Assembly: GCA_021810725.1 (NCBI GenBank)
Contig: JAJZIE010000167.1
Coordinates: 1 to 5,689, forward strand
Origin: Bacillota bacterium
GTDB taxonomy: Bacteria; Bacillota; Sulfobacillia; JAJZYS01; JAJYTV01
Direction: 5' to 3'
Length of the DNA stretch: 5,689 bases
Both the position numbers and the translations under genes were made by a program. How positions within the stretch are numbered: the stretch's first letter is position 1; every line of letters begins with the position of its first letter. Shown here in pieces: positions 5,241-5,689 of this stretch. The notes under the pieces are model-generated. The model saw only the letters and a program-made list of their open reading frames with translations, made no database searches and was not told the DNA's origin.

Positions 5241-5689
5241 ACTTCTTGCCGGTCTTGCCGACCTTGCGCCGAACATGCTCGCCCTGGTAGCGGATACCCT
5301 TGCCCTGGTAGGGCTCGGGCGGCCGCACGCGGTGGATCCGCGCGGCGATCTCGCCGACCTGCTCGCGGTCCGCACCCTGGACGACGACGGCGTTCGCGGC
5401 CGGGACCTGGAACTCGATGCCCTGGGGCGGCACGATCTCCACCGGGTGGGAGTAGCCGACGGTGAGCACGAGCTTCTCGCCCTGGCGCGCCGCGCGGTAT
5501 CCGACGCCGACGAGCTCGAGACGCTTCTCGAAGCCCTTCGTGACGCCTTCCACCATGTTGGCGACCAGGGTGCGGGTCAGCCCGTGCAGAGCGCGATGCC
5601 GGGGAGCGTCGGAGGGTCGGGTGACGACGAGCGTCTGGCCCTCGAGGCGAACGGTGATCTCGTCGCTGAGTTCGCGCGAGAGCTCGCCC
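5239..5689 (-). CDS. rplF: 50S ribosomal protein L6, 5' end cut off by the window edge
   Basis: L6 sits near the base of the L7/L12 stalk, close to the factor-binding site. The frame is open to the window edge: from 5688 it reads GELSRELSDEITVRLEG, then TLVVTRPSDAPRHRALHG and LTRTLVANMVEGVTKGFEKR, matching L6 throughout. An ATG at 5556-5554 is the internal Met of NMVEGV, not the start. 149 residues are visible; compared with a typical L6 of about 178-180 residues, some 30 N-terminal residues are missing. The C-terminal domain carries ELVGVGYRA, LTVGYSHPVEI and the rRNA-binding signature PEPYQGKGIRYQGEHVRRK. The stop is TAG at 5241-5239. The order rplF-rplR-rpsE is the standard spc order, so rpsH (S8) would be expected just beyond the right edge. 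Confidence 0.97.
   Translation of the reverse strand, partial: GELSRELSDEITVRLEGQTLVVTRPSDAPRHRALHGLTRTLVANMVEGVTKGFEKRLELVGVGYRAARQGEKLVLTVGYSHPVEIVPPQGIEFQVPAANAVVVQGADREQVGEIAARIHRVRPPEPYQGKGIRYQGEHVRRKVGKTGKK

Noticed and set aside
1..5689. Search for terminators, CRISPR repeats, tRNAs, insertion-sequence ends or signs of transfer.
   Set aside because: The genes tile the window almost without gaps, gene order is the conserved one, and I saw no repeats beyond Shine-Dalgarno-type motifs. No undescribed system is supported here.

Overview
The whole window is one densely packed ribosomal-protein operon, the distal part of the spc operon running into the alpha operon. Every gene is on the minus strand, so transcription runs from the right edge (5689) to the left edge (1). 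In transcription order the genes are rplF (L6, 5' end cut off), rplR (L18), rpsE (S5), rpmD (L30), rplO (L15), secY, adk, map, a KOW-domain gene of the YbzG/L14e-like type, infA (IF-1), rpmJ (L36) and rpsM (S13, 3' end cut off). I see no RNA gene, mobile element, CRISPR array or phage signal. No stretch of even 20 bases lies outside a gene: the longest gap is 15 bases (secY-adk), and five junctions overlap.

The order secY-adk-map-KOW-infA-rpmJ-rpsM is the one known from Bacillus subtilis and other Gram-positive-type bacteria. In Escherichia coli adk and map are elsewhere and rpmJ directly follows secY. The sequence is strongly GC-rich. Adenylate kinase carries four LID cysteines, which is common in Gram-positives. 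L36 is the zinc-ligand form and the KOW gene is present. Together these suggest a high-GC member of the Bacillota or a neighbouring deep-branching lineage. The species cannot be named from this window.

The genes work together in making and exporting protein. L6, L18, L30, L15 and L36 belong to the 50S subunit; S5 and S13 to the 30S subunit. IF-1 acts in initiation. Methionine aminopeptidase trims new chains, SecY is the membrane channel of the Sec translocon, and adenylate kinase balances adenine nucleotides.

The notable features are in the translation signals rather than in gene content. Three junctions carry the same 8-mer, TAGGAGGG, in which the stop codon of one gene runs into the Shine-Dalgarno site of the next. 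Two junctions have 14-base overlaps of similar sequence, with the downstream Shine-Dalgarno site written into the upstream protein's Glu/Gly-rich tail. Three genes start with TTG or GTG. None of the eleven visible stop codons is TAA. I found no convincing undescribed biological system; this is an ordinary core region with some neat junction architecture.
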